Shown: positions 52,466 through 61,421 of the stretch, piece after piece
Layout of the letters: every line of letters begins with the position of its first letter
Numbering within the stretch: the first letter of the stretch is position 1
Position numbers and translations under genes: made by a program
Notes under the pieces: model-generated
Told to the model about the DNA's origin: nothing
The model's database searches: none
The model's input: only the letters and a program-made list of their open reading frames with translations
Assembly (NCBI RefSeq): GCF_022026395.1
Contig: NZ_CP041767.1
Span: 2,822,501-2,886,500, forward strand
DNA length: 64,000 nucleotides
Source of the DNA: Brevibacillus brevis
GTDB taxonomy: Bacteria; Bacillota; Bacilli; Brevibacillales; Brevibacillaceae
Reading direction: 5' to 3'

Positions 52466-53434
52466 ATGAAGCTTGGCGTATTTACTGTTCTTTTTAGCGA
52501 GAAGTCGTTCGAAGAAATGCTGGATCATGTGAAGGCAGCAGGTTTAGAGGCCGTGGAAATCGGCACAGGCTGCTATCCGGGCAATGCACACTGCAATCTG
52601 GATGAGCTGTTGGAAAGTCCGGAAAAAAGACGAGCGTACAAAAAAGCAGTAGAGGATCGGGGATTGATAATCAGCGCGCTTAGTTGTCACGGAAACCCGT
52701 TGACACCAGAGAAAAGCTTTGCGCAGCAATCCCACGATACGTTTGTGAAAACGGTACAATTAGCCGAGATGCTGGAGGTGCCTGTGGTCAACTGCTTTTC
52801 AGGCACGGCAGGCGACCACGAAGGAGCGAAATACCCGAGCTGGCCCGTTGCTCCTTGGCCCAATGAGTATCACGATGTGCTGCATTGGCAATGGAATGAG
52901 AGGCTCATCCCGTATTGGCGCGAATGGACTGCTTATGCGACTGACCATCATGTCAAGGTTGCGCTGGAACTGCATGGCGGATTTCTCGTCCACACACCAG
53001 GGACACTGCTAAAGCTGCGGGAACAGGTAGGCGAGGGAATCGGGGCAAACTTCGATCCAAGTCACATGTGGTGGCAAGGGATTGATCCTGTAGCTGCGAT
53101 CAAAATCTTGGGCAAAGAAAAAGCTATCTATCATTTCCATGCCAAAGACACGTATATCGACCAGGAAAAAGTGAACATGTACGGGCTGACGGATATGAAT
53201 TCCTACGCCAACCTACATGAACGTGCGTGGTATTTCCGAACCGTAGGCTATGGGCATTCGCAGCAGACGTGGGCGGATATGATGAGTGCACTGCGCATGA
53301 ATGGATACGATTATGTCGTGAGTATCGAGCATGAGGATGCCATCATGTCGATTGAAGAAGGCTTTTTGCGCGCTGTTCAAAATCTGCAGCAGGTCATCTT
53401 GCGAGAACCAGTCCAGAATCTATGGTGGGTGTAG
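52466..53434 (+). CDS. Sugar phosphate isomerase/epimerase family protein
   Basis: A 322-residue TIM-barrel protein of the xylose isomerase-like (AP endonuclease family 2) group. Metal-binding residues are likely Glu in VALELHGGFLVHTPG, Asp and His in GANFDPSHMWWQ, His in YHFHAKDTY and Glu in VVSIEHEDAIM. Such proteins isomerise or epimerise sugars or inositols, or act as dehydratases, usually beside Gfo/Idh/MocA dehydrogenases, as here. AAAGGGGTGAAG precedes the ATG. The exact sugar is unknown. Confidence 0.87.
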   Translation: MKLGVFTVLFSEKSFEEMLDHVKAAGLEAVEIGTGCYPGNAHCNLDELLESPEKRRAYKKAVEDRGLIISALSCHGNPLTPEKSFAQQSHDTFVKTVQLAEMLEVPVVNCFSGTAGDHEGAKYPSWPVAPWPNEYHDVLHWQWNERLIPYWREWTAYATDHHVKVALELHGGFLVHTPGTLLKLREQVGEGIGANFDPSHMWWQGIDPVAAIKILGKEKAIYHFHAKDTYIDQEKVNMYGLTDMNSYANLHERAWYFRTVGYGHSQQTWADMMSALRMNGYDYVVSIEHEDAIMSIEEGFLRAVQNLQQVILREPVQNLWWV

Positions 53435-53445
53435 GAGGGAAGGAA

Positions 53446-54504
53446 ATGACGAGTAGACGCAAATGGAAAATCGGAATCATCGGTGCAGGGGGGATTACAG
53501 AAGCACACTTGGAGGCGATCAAGGAAGAGCCGCGAGCAGAGGTAGTTGCGATTGCAGATATTTCAGCAGAAATGGCTTCCTTTCGTGCGAAACGGCATGA
53601 GATTCCGCAAGTTTTCACCGAATACCAGACGATGCTGCAAGAGTCTGATACGGACGCAATCATTGTTTGTGTCCCGAACTACTTGCATGCAGAAGCGACC
53701 AAACGTGCGCTTGCAGCAGGCAAACACTTGTTGTGCGAAAAGCCGATGGCGATGAATGCCCAGGAAGCAGAAGAAATGATCGAAGCCGCGAAGAAAGCAG
53801 ACAAAATCCTCATGGTAGCTCAAAACAACCGATTCCGAAGCGATTCCCTGCAAGTCAAAACATGGCTGAAGGAAGGAAAACTGGGGAACATTTATCACGC
53901 CAAAACCGGTTGGATCAGGAGAAATGGGATTCCCGGATGGGGGAGCTGGTTTACGCAAAAAGAAAGGGCTGGCGGCGGTCCGTTGATTGATATCGGCGTA
54001 CATATGCTCGATTTGACCTTATGGCTCTTGGATCATCCAAAGCCTGTATCTGTCCTCGGGCAAACGTATGCGCAATTCGGACCTCACAAACGCGGCTTGT
54101 CAGAGTGGGGAAGGATCGATGATAACGGGAAGTTTGACGTGGAAGATATGGCAGTTGCGATGATCACTTTTGAGAATGGATTGTCACTTACGCTCGATGC
54201 AAGCTGGGCTTCTCACATCGCAGAGGAAAACGTTTTCCTTCAACTATATGGACAAGAGGGTGGGGCCTCCCTGCGTTTATTGGAGAACCAGTTCACGCTT
54301 TACCACGAGTGGAACGGCGTAACTGCTTCGACAGAATTAACACCAAAACCTCAAAAAGAACGCGTACTCTTATTCCGTAATTTCATAGACGCCATCGAAG
54401 GGAAAGCAGAGGTGCTCTGCACACCGGAACAAGCCTTGTACATCAACAGATTGATCGAAGCCATCTACGCATCTGCACAAAAAGGTGAAGCAGTCCGCTT
54501 CTAA
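53446..54504 (+). CDS. Gfo/Idh/MocA family oxidoreductase
   Basis: A 352-residue NAD(P)-dependent dehydrogenase. The Rossmann motif is GIIGAGGITEAHL, the conserved EKP is in LLCEKPMAMN (about residue 95-104), and the substrate-side DIGVHMLDLTLWLL carries the catalytic His. AGGAGGGAAGG lies before ATG 53446, 11 bases after the isomerase stop. It probably oxidises a sugar or cyclitol imported by the ABC system encoded next and acts with the isomerase in one short pathway. Confidence 0.9.
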   Translation: MTSRRKWKIGIIGAGGITEAHLEAIKEEPRAEVVAIADISAEMASFRAKRHEIPQVFTEYQTMLQESDTDAIIVCVPNYLHAEATKRALAAGKHLLCEKPMAMNAQEAEEMIEAAKKADKILMVAQNNRFRSDSLQVKTWLKEGKLGNIYHAKTGWIRRNGIPGWGSWFTQKERAGGGPLIDIGVHMLDLTLWLLDHPKPVSVLGQTYAQFGPHKRGLSEWGRIDDNGKFDVEDMAVAMITFENGLSLTLDASWASHIAEENVFLQLYGQEGGASLRLLENQFTLYHEWNGVTASTELTPKPQKERVLLFRNFIDAIEGKAEVLCTPEQALYINRLIEAIYASAQKGEAVRF

Positions 54505-54527
54505 CATGAGCATAGGGGGTTACTTAG

Positions 54528-55865
54528 ATGAAAGTTGCAAAAAGACTTACATCCGCTGGACTTACCTTATTAATGGCCTTCTCATTGGCAGCATGTTCTT
54601 CCACACCTCAGCAAGCTTCTACAGATACAACCCCATCACAGCCTTCAACACCAACCGCACCTAAAACAGAGCCATCACAGCCCACAGCAGAAAAAATCAA
54701 GCTTGTCTACGCACGCGGAAAAGACGCGACGGATTCCACCAAAAAGCTCGTGGAGGCTTTCCAAAAAGCCCATCCGAATATCGAAGTAGAAATCCGTGAG
54801 ATGCCTGCCGATTCCGGGCAGAGTCATGATCAATACGTTACCATGTTCAGTGCCCAATCCTCCGAGATCGATGTATTTGACCTGGACGTGATCTGGCCGG
54901 CTGAATTCGCACAAGCGGGTTATCTTCTGCCGCTCGACCGCCTGATGGAGCAAGATGGAATCGAGACCGGAAAATATATCAAGGGGGCCATGGATGCTGG
55001 GAACTTTGGCGGCCAGCAATGGACCATGCCCAAGTTTATCGACGCGGGACTCTTGTTTTACCGCAAAGATCTTGTATCCGAAGCACCAAAGACGTGGGAT
55101 GACCTGATTGCCCAAGCAAAGGCAACGAAGGGCAAGGGCGGCACGAAGTTCGGCTACTTGATGCAAGCCAAGCAATATGAAGGACTGGTTTGCAACTTTG
55201 TCGAGTTCAGTGCATCGTACGGCGGAAAAATTTTGGATGAACAAGGCAAAGTAGCGGTCAACAATCCGGCTACGATCAAAGGGTTGAAAAAAATGATCGA
55301 GGTCGTCAAATCTGATTTCGTCCCATCCAATGTCACCACATTCATGGAGCCGGAATCACACACCGCATTCCTCGAGGGGCAGGCACCTTTTATCCGTAAC
55401 TGGCCGTATCAGTTCGCGTTGGCGCAGGATCAGGCCCAGTCCAAAATCGTTGATCAAGTAGCGATCGCTCCACTGCCAGCTGGCGATGTAGGCTCCGCAG
55501 CAGCACTTGGCGGTTGGATGGGCGGAATCAACAAGTTCTCGAAGCACCCGAAAGAAGCATGGGAATTCCTCAAATTCATGACAGGTCCAGAGGGTCAGAA
55601 AATATCAGCGATAGAAGGTGGGCTCGCACCAACTTACCTGCCAGCCTATGAAGACGCCGATGTTCAAAAAGCCAGTCCGTTGTTCGCCAACAAAGATTTC
55701 GTCGATGGCGTAAGCGCTGCTGTATCTCGTCCAACGACTCCGATCTATCCCAAAATTTCGGAAGTGATCCAGATTGAAGTGTCCAAAGCGCTTGCAGGGC
55801 AGCAAACAGCCGAGCAAGCGGTGCAAAACATGGAAACGCAGATGAACGACTTGATGAGAAATTAA
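54528..55865 (+). CDS. Sugar ABC transporter substrate-binding lipoprotein
   Basis: A 445-residue family 1 solute-binding protein. The lipobox (SLAACSS) is followed by a Thr/Pro/Ser-rich linker to about residue 58, then the mature domain (IKLVYARGKDATDSTKKLVEAFQKAHPNIEVEIREMP). DVFDLDVIWPAEFAQAGYLLPLD and FLEGQAPFIRNWPYQ are typical of the maltose/multiple-sugar group. It is the extracellular receptor of the importer whose permeases follow. AGGGGG precedes the ATG. A strong hairpin after the stop may keep this message in excess. Confidence 0.92.
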   Translation: MKVAKRLTSAGLTLLMAFSLAACSSTPQQASTDTTPSQPSTPTAPKTEPSQPTAEKIKLVYARGKDATDSTKKLVEAFQKAHPNIEVEIREMPADSGQSHDQYVTMFSAQSSEIDVFDLDVIWPAEFAQAGYLLPLDRLMEQDGIETGKYIKGAMDAGNFGGQQWTMPKFIDAGLLFYRKDLVSEAPKTWDDLIAQAKATKGKGGTKFGYLMQAKQYEGLVCNFVEFSASYGGKILDEQGKVAVNNPATIKGLKKMIEVVKSDFVPSNVTTFMEPESHTAFLEGQAPFIRNWPYQFALAQDQAQSKIVDQVAIAPLPAGDVGSAAALGGWMGGINKFSKHPKEAWEFLKFMTGPEGQKISAIEGGLAPTYLPAYEDADVQKASPLFANKDFVDGVSAAVSRPTTPIYPKISEVIQIEVSKALAGQQTAEQAVQNMETQMNDLMRN

Positions 55866-55881
55866 GCGGCACCATATGGAG

Positions 55882-55914
55882 CTTCCAAGGGAGTCTAACC
55901 GACTTCCTTGGAAG
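55882..55914 (+). repeat. Intercistronic hairpin between binding protein and permease
   Basis: CTTCCAAGGGAGTC pairs with GACTTCCTTGGAAG over 14 bp with one G-U pair and a 5-base loop. No T-run follows, so it is more likely a stability or processing element than a terminator. Confidence 0.7.
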
Positions 55915-55973
55915 TTGCACAACGATCAGGCAAGCCCAAGCATGCTTCTAGCGGGAAGGAAGGTGGTGAACGG

Positions 55974-57284
55974 ATGAATCGATCAACCAAAATGTCTCTC
56001 TCAGAAAAACAGATGGGGTATGTGCTGATTTTTCCTGCACTGCTCATCATACTTGTTATCGCGATTTGGCCTGTCATGCGATCCTTTTGGATCAGTCTGC
56101 ACGATATTCGGTTGAACGACCCGACGAAATCAGAGATTCACTCTTCATACGGACTAGATATGGAACGCTACGTCAGCACGTTACCCAATCTGCTCCGGTA
56201 TGTAAAGAGGGAGGCGGACTCTGCAGAAGGGTCATCAAAAGAAAAATTGAACGCGCTCCAAGTGCAAATCGAGCAAATGAACACTTCCCTCAACCAAACA
56301 GGCGAGGTCGCGAGCCGATACCAAATGATCGACCAGCTATTGCTGGACTTTAAACCAGTCCCCACAGAACTCAAATATGTGAGCCTCTCGAACCTACAAA
56401 CAGAGTCTATCAAAAACACCTTGGCGGAAATCAGAGCGGTCCTTTTGCAAATGAGTGAACAAAAGCTGCTTTCGAAGCCAGAGGGTGCTCTTGGCGTGAT
56501 CCAAGGCATTGAAGCTTCGATAATCGAACCCAACTTTGTTGGCTTTGCCTACTACAAGAAGTTTTTAACGGACGCCCGGATGTGGGGGGCTATGTACAAT
56601 ACAGCATTTTTTACCGTTATTTCCGTTGCTATTGAACTAGTGCTCGGCATATTGATCGCGCTGTTGATCAATCGACCTTTTCGTGGAAGGAGTCTTGTAC
56701 GAGCAACTGTGTTAATACCGTGGGCGATTCCGACTGTTATCTCCGCGATGATGTGGAAGTTTTTGTACGATGGGCAAAATGGCATCGTCGCCTATCTTTT
56801 TGAGCAGGCAGGGCTGATCGCGGATATGGGGATGCTCCTGACGACAAAGGCTGGAGCCATGTTTTCCGTCATTTTGGCCGATGTGTGGAAGACGACGCCG
56901 TTCATGGCTTTGCTCATATTCGCAGGCCTGCAAACGATTCCCCAAAGCTTGTATGAAGCAGCTTCTGTCGACGGTGCCACCCGCACCCAGCAATTTTTTC
57001 GTATTACGCTTCCGATGCTGAAATCAACCATTCTGGTGGCGCTATTGTTCCGCACACTAGATGCGTTCCGCGTATTTGACCTGATTTACACGCTGACAGG
57101 TGGGGCACCCGGGAACTCAACCGAGACCATTTCCATTTACGCGTACAAAACGATGTTTGCTCAAATGAGTTTTGGAGAAGGTTCTGCGCTTGCGGTCATT
57201 GTCTTTTTATGTGTGGCATTGATCTCCATCGGCTATGTCAAAATATTGGGAGCTGATCTGCTGAGTGATGGCAGTAGCAAATAA
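55974..57284 (+). CDS. Sugar ABC transporter permease (MalF-type) with a long extracytoplasmic insertion
   Basis: A 436-residue permease, well above the usual 290-320. After TM1 (about 17-38) comes a hydrophilic, helical stretch of about 150 residues (including LNALQVQIEQMNTSLNQTGE) before the remaining helices (from about 205). The EAA loop EAASVDGATRTQQFFRITLPML is normal. MalF of enteric bacteria has a P2 loop that contacts the binding protein; the insertion here may play a similar role. ATG 55974 follows AAGGTGGTG; a longer frame to 55908 would run into the hairpin region. Confidence 0.9.
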   Translation: MNRSTKMSLSEKQMGYVLIFPALLIILVIAIWPVMRSFWISLHDIRLNDPTKSEIHSSYGLDMERYVSTLPNLLRYVKREADSAEGSSKEKLNALQVQIEQMNTSLNQTGEVASRYQMIDQLLLDFKPVPTELKYVSLSNLQTESIKNTLAEIRAVLLQMSEQKLLSKPEGALGVIQGIEASIIEPNFVGFAYYKKFLTDARMWGAMYNTAFFTVISVAIELVLGILIALLINRPFRGRSLVRATVLIPWAIPTVISAMMWKFLYDGQNGIVAYLFEQAGLIADMGMLLTTKAGAMFSVILADVWKTTPFMALLIFAGLQTIPQSLYEAASVDGATRTQQFFRITLPMLKSTILVALLFRTLDAFRVFDLIYTLTGGAPGNSTETISIYAYKTMFAQMSFGEGSALAVIVFLCVALISIGYVKILGADLLSDGSSK

Positions 57285-57296
57285 GGAGGTGATTGG

Positions 57297-58124
57297 ATGG
57301 GTAAACATACAGGTCCCTTGTTTTACGTGGGGCTACTGCTATTCGTTTTTCTTGTGATGTTCCCGTTTTTATGGATTCTCCTCGCAGCATTGAAGCCACC
57401 AGCGGAGCTGTTTGGAGAGCGAGCCTTTCATTTTATCATCCAAAATCCTTCGTTGGACAACTTTGTCCGCGTCTTCACGGAAAGACCGTTTGCCCGTTAC
57501 TTGTGGAATTCAACTGTCGTGGCGACGTTAACCACACTCTACTCTATAACGATCGCTTCCTTTGCTGCATATGCAATTGCCTGGCTTTCCTTTCGGGGGA
57601 AAACGGTTATTTTGGGTGTCGTACTGGCTGTGTCCATGTTTCCGCAGATCGCTACCATTTCTCCTATTTTTATGTTCATGCAATCGATGGGCTTAACGAA
57701 CAGCTACATTGGCCTGATCATTCCGTATACAACCTTCGCGCTGCCGCTCGCCATCTGGAATCTGACCATCTTTTTCCGCAAAATACCGAGTGATTTGGGC
57801 GAAGCAGCCAAAGTAGACGGTGCGAGCATTTGGCAAACGATGACGAAAGTGTTTTTCCCGCTTGCTATGCCTGGGGTTTTTACGACCGCCATCCTCGTTT
57901 TTATCGCAGCGTGGAATGAATTTTTGTTCGCCTTGACGTTGAATACACAGGAAGCGATGAAGACAGTGCCTGTGGGAATCGTCATGTTTCAGGGAATGTT
58001 TACAATCCCGTGGGGAGAAATATCTGCTGCCTCCATCATTGTGACGATCCCGCTCGTAGTGATGGTGTTGATTTTCCAGAGGCGGATTATTTCAGGATTG
58101 ACGTCCGGGGCAGTAAAAGAATGA
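57297..58124 (+). CDS. Sugar ABC transporter permease (MalG-type)
   Basis: A 275-residue permease with six hydrophobic segments and a normal EAA loop (GEAAKVDGASIWQTMTKVFFPLAMPG). It pairs with the MalF-type subunit encoded 12 bases upstream; AAGGAGGTG precedes the ATG. No ATPase gene is in the operon, so the importer probably uses a shared MsmX-type ATPase encoded elsewhere, as is common in Firmicutes. Confidence 0.92.
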   Translation: MGKHTGPLFYVGLLLFVFLVMFPFLWILLAALKPPAELFGERAFHFIIQNPSLDNFVRVFTERPFARYLWNSTVVATLTTLYSITIASFAAYAIAWLSFRGKTVILGVVLAVSMFPQIATISPIFMFMQSMGLTNSYIGLIIPYTTFALPLAIWNLTIFFRKIPSDLGEAAKVDGASIWQTMTKVFFPLAMPGVFTTAILVFIAAWNEFLFALTLNTQEAMKTVPVGIVMFQGMFTIPWGEISAASIIVTIPLVVMVLIFQRRIISGLTSGAVKE

Positions 58125-58206
58125 AAGGGAGTCATTCGATCATTTGTCCCGCAAATGTGATTGTGTTACGGTGGAAGCAGCAATCAGAAAGCGAGTTGAC
58201 GAACGC

Positions 58207-58635
58207 ATGAATAATCTTACAAAATTTCAGATTAACAGGCCTGCCCATGAAGTGTTCGAAGCTTTCGTGGACCCGGCGAAAATCGGCAACTTCTGGTTCT
58301 CTTCCAGCTCGGCAAGGTGGGAAGAAGGGAAGCACATTACATTATTCTACGATATTTACAACGCAGAAGTAGGGATTGCCGTTCGCGAAATCAAAGAGCA
58401 CAAACGAATCGTTTTCCAGTGGGCGGGAGAAGAAAATACTGTAACGATTACATTAAACGCGTTGGATGAAGCCACGACGATCATTGAAGTGAATGAAGAG
58501 GGTTTTCAAGAAGATGATCCAGCGCTTCTACAAAAAATCGTCGACAATAAAGAAGGCTGGGTGTACGTCTTAAGCTGTTTGAAGGGGTATCTGGAGCATG
58601 GGATCAACACTTTAAGAGAAGGGCTTGTGAAATAG
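58207..58635 (+). CDS. SRPBCC / AHSA1 family protein
   Basis: A 142-residue START-like lipid or ligand-binding fold: FQINRPAHEVFEAFVDPAKIGNFWFSS at the N-terminus, VREIKEHKRIVFQWAGEENTVTITL in the middle and the long C-terminal helix EGWVYVLSCLKGYLEHGI. ATG 58207 gives the usual family start. It lies 82 bases after the MalG-type gene on the same strand and may be the last gene of the sugar operon, but nothing in its fold links it to sugar use. Confidence 0.82.
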   Translation: MNNLTKFQINRPAHEVFEAFVDPAKIGNFWFSSSSARWEEGKHITLFYDIYNAEVGIAVREIKEHKRIVFQWAGEENTVTITLNALDEATTIIEVNEEGFQEDDPALLQKIVDNKEGWVYVLSCLKGYLEHGINTLREGLVK

Positions 58636-58674
58636 CCCCCGGATGTTTGCGAGACCATACGCTGAAAGAACGAG

Positions 58675-58706
58675 AAAGCCCGAACCAAAGTGTATCGGGC
58701 TTTTCC
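58675..58706. terminator. Bidirectional terminator between the SRPBCC gene and the sigma-54 activator
   Basis: AAAGCCCGA and TCGGGCTTTT pair over nine bases around an 11-base loop, with T-runs on both strands. Confidence 0.88.
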
Positions 58707-58713
58707 TTTTGCC

Positions 58714-60123
58714 TTATTTAATGCCGAGGGTACGCTTTTTTCGAACGAGCGTAGATATGTTCACTTGCAGCTTATCCGCACACTGCTGCATGGTGTCTGT
58801 CTCTTTCAAGAGGCGCTGGATATACGCTCGTTCAAACCGTTCGACCGCTTCTTTTAGCGGCAATAGCTCATCCATTTTAGCGAGTTGGAGAGGCAGGGCT
58901 GTCTGTTGCGTATTACGAATGGATGTTGGCAACTGATCAAAGGTAATCCGCCCATTTTCACACATGTGGAAAGAACGTTCCACCACATTTTTCAACTCGC
59001 GTGTATTCCCTGGCCAATCATAATCCATCAGCGCCTCCAACGCATCTGTTTCGATGCGCATCTCTTGCTGGTACTTCCATTCGAGCTTTTTCAAATAGTA
59101 GAAAATGAGAGCCGGAATATCCTCGCGGCGCTCACGCAAGGGTGGGATGGTAAGAGAAAGTACGTTTAGCCGGTAGAACAAATCCTGCCGAAAACGCTTT
59201 TGTTCCACCATCGCTTCCAAATCACTATTAGTGGCAGCGATGATACGCATGTTCACTTGACGAGATGTTTTCCCCCCAAGTCTGCGAATCCGTCCATCCT
59301 GCAACACATTCAAGAGCTTCACCTGTAAAGGAAAGGGAAGGTCTCCAATCTCATCGAGAAATATGGTTCCTCGATCCGCCAGCTCAAACAATCCTTCCTT
59401 TGACTGGCTTGCCCCCGTAAATGCGCCTTTCTCATAGCCAAACAATTCTGACTCAAGCAAATGCTCGGGAATGGCCCCACAGTTAATCTTGATAAACTCT
59501 CCAGTTCGTCCGCTTTGCGCGTGAATGTAATTCGCCATGACATCTTTACCAACACCAGACTCACCTAGCAAAAGGATGGGAGAGTCGTTGGTCGCAAAGC
59601 GCTTGGCGAGTGAAGCGATTCGATGCATGAGCCCACTGCGATAAATGATCTGCTCGTCAAAGTTACCATCGGTTTGGATATGCTCCAGAGCCCTTTGATA
59701 CGCCGAACTGATTTGACGTGTTTCTTCCAGCTCCTTCTGAAGCTGATTCAGTTCCGTGACGTCGCGCACATTTCCCACTACTAACAATAATTCCTGGTTC
59801 GAATCGAGCAGCGGAGTAGCCGTGTTAATCGCTTGCCGACCGTTTGGATAATCGATCACGACACTATGGGTTCGTTTCGTCAAAATCGTCCGCACAGCAG
59901 AAGAGTCAGGAACAAGATGCATTTCTTTTTGCTCCATAAAGCTGAAATTATTCAGGATGTCGGCGGGAACTCCCGTGATGTTCAAGTACGCCTCATTGTA
60001 GAGCAGGACGTAGCCGTTGCGGTCACAGATCGCCAATCCATCGTGGGACGTACTGAAGATGGTTGTCAGCAATTTTGCGAGTTCATGATTGTCACTGGCC
60101 TGGAAATACTTGGTTTGATACAT
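58714..60123 (-). CDS. Sigma-54-dependent activator, PAS-AAA-Fis (BkdR/RocR-like)
   Basis: A 469-residue enhancer-binding protein. A PAS sensor (about 15-125, GLAICDRNGYVLLYNEAYLNITG) is followed by the AAA+ domain with Walker A GESGVGKD (187-194), the sigma-54 contact loop GAFTGA (233-238) and Walker B IFLDEIGDL. The C-terminal Fis-type helix-turn-helix (about 430-469) ends MQQCADKLQVNISTLVRKKRTLGIK. It is divergent from a 2-oxo acid dehydrogenase operon that has a -24/-12 promoter. The PAS rather than GAF sensor favours a BkdR-like role over AcoR. AGGAGGA precedes the ATG. Confidence 0.92.
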   Translation of the reverse strand: MYQTKYFQASDNHELAKLLTTIFSTSHDGLAICDRNGYVLLYNEAYLNITGVPADILNNFSFMEQKEMHLVPDSSAVRTILTKRTHSVVIDYPNGRQAINTATPLLDSNQELLLVVGNVRDVTELNQLQKELEETRQISSAYQRALEHIQTDGNFDEQIIYRSGLMHRIASLAKRFATNDSPILLLGESGVGKDVMANYIHAQSGRTGEFIKINCGAIPEHLLESELFGYEKGAFTGASQSKEGLFELADRGTIFLDEIGDLPFPLQVKLLNVLQDGRIRRLGGKTSRQVNMRIIAATNSDLEAMVEQKRFRQDLFYRLNVLSLTIPPLRERREDIPALIFYYLKKLEWKYQQEMRIETDALEALMDYDWPGNTRELKNVVERSFHMCENGRITFDQLPTSIRNTQQTALPLQLAKMDELLPLKEAVERFERAYIQRLLKETDTMQQCADKLQVNISTLVRKKRTLGIK

Positions 60124-60243
60124 GGAAGTCCTCCTATGTAAGCTTGTAAACGGAATAATCAGAATTAATCATCGATGCGCAATTATGCATATGCAAAAGT
60201 GATCATTTTTGAATGGTTTTGTTGTGAAATCGCTTTCAAATGT

Positions 60244-60260
60244 TTGGCATGCTACTTGCT
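60244..60260 (+). promoter_or_regulatory. Sigma-54 (-24/-12) promoter of the 2-oxo acid dehydrogenase operon
   Basis: TTGGCATGCTACTTGCT matches the sigma-54 consensus TTGGCAC-N5-TTGCW with the GG and GC pairs at the required 10-base distance. It lies about 94 bases before the first structural gene. The AT-rich region at 60170-60200, with ATGC/GCAT repeats, may hold the activator's upstream sites. Confidence 0.85.
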
Positions 60261-60353
60261 CTTCTATAAAGACGAAAGCAAAAGCAAAACGATCAGGATC
60301 ACACTAACGAAAGACACCGCGGTGTTTTTCATTGAAAAAGAGAGGGATGTTCT

Positions 60354-61421
60354 ATGTCTTCATTATATCAGGTATTGAGTCCAGCGGGTGAGCTGGTAGG
60401 CGATCTCAAGGGGCAATTAGACGAGGCGACGATGATCAAGATGTATGAAAATATGGTGCTGGCTCGCCAGTTTGACCGCAAGTCGATTAACCTGCAACGA
60501 CAAGGAAGAATGGGTACGTATGCTCCTTTTGAAGGGCAGGAAGCTTCGCAAGTAGGCAGCGCGATGGCATTAACACCTGGAGATTGGCTTTTCCCAACCT
60601 ACCGAGACCATGCGGCAGCAATCGTCCATGGTCAGTCCATGGCACGGGTGTTCCTCTATTGGATGGGCCACATGGAAGGGAGTATCAGTCCGAAGCATTT
60701 GAATATCATGCCGCCCTGCGTACCGATTGCGACTCAAATGGTTCATGCGGTAGGGACGGCTTGGGCGAGCAAGCTGCAAAACGAAAAGCATGTCAGCATC
60801 GCCTACTTTGGTGATGGAGCAAGCTCAGAGGGCGATTTTCATGAGGCATTGAATTTTGCAGGCGTATTTCAAACACCGACCATTTTCTTCTGTCAAAACA
60901 ACGGCTTCGCCATCAGCGTTCCGTTTTCACAGCAGTCTTCATCGAAAACGATTGCACAGCGTTCGGCTGCTTATGACATCCCTGGAGTTCGGATAGACGG
61001 CAATGATATCTTCGCTGTTTGGCTGACGATGAAAGAAGCCATGCAACGTGCACTAGATGGCAAGGGACCGACGTTGATCGAAGCGGTGACATTCCGCTAT
61101 GGCGCACACACAACCGCAGATGATCCAAAGAAATACCGGGATCAAGAGAGTTTGTCCGAGGAATGGCGTCAAGAACGCGATCCACTCCAACGTCTGCGTG
61201 TATATCTGGAGAATCAAGGGTTGTGGAATGAAACGAAGGAAGCAGAGTTGGTTGCACGGATGAATGAACAGATCGACGCAGCTCTTGTCGAAGCAGAGAG
61301 CTATCCGAAGTCCAAACCGGAAGACATGTTCAAGCACGTCTACGCTGAACCATCGTGGATGGCAACGGAACAGGAGAGCGAGCTCGTCAAGCCATCGAAG
61401 CAGGAGGGAATCCCCGCATGA
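60354..61421 (+). CDS. 2-oxo acid dehydrogenase E1 component, alpha subunit
   Basis: A 355-residue thiamine diphosphate-dependent E1 alpha subunit. The ThDP/Mg motif runs from GDGASSEGDFHEALNFAG to FCQNN (about 157-185), and the phosphorylation-loop region has TFRYGAHTTADDPKKYR. It decarboxylates a 2-oxo acid with the beta subunit encoded next. The sigma-54 promoter and BkdR-like activator favour branched-chain 2-oxo acids; pyruvate or acetoin enzymes cannot be excluded. AGAGAGGG precedes the ATG. Confidence 0.88.
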   Translation: MSSLYQVLSPAGELVGDLKGQLDEATMIKMYENMVLARQFDRKSINLQRQGRMGTYAPFEGQEASQVGSAMALTPGDWLFPTYRDHAAAIVHGQSMARVFLYWMGHMEGSISPKHLNIMPPCVPIATQMVHAVGTAWASKLQNEKHVSIAYFGDGASSEGDFHEALNFAGVFQTPTIFFCQNNGFAISVPFSQQSSSKTIAQRSAAYDIPGVRIDGNDIFAVWLTMKEAMQRALDGKGPTLIEAVTFRYGAHTTADDPKKYRDQESLSEEWRQERDPLQRLRVYLENQGLWNETKEAELVARMNEQIDAALVEAESYPKSKPEDMFKHVYAEPSWMATEQESELVKPSKQEGIPA

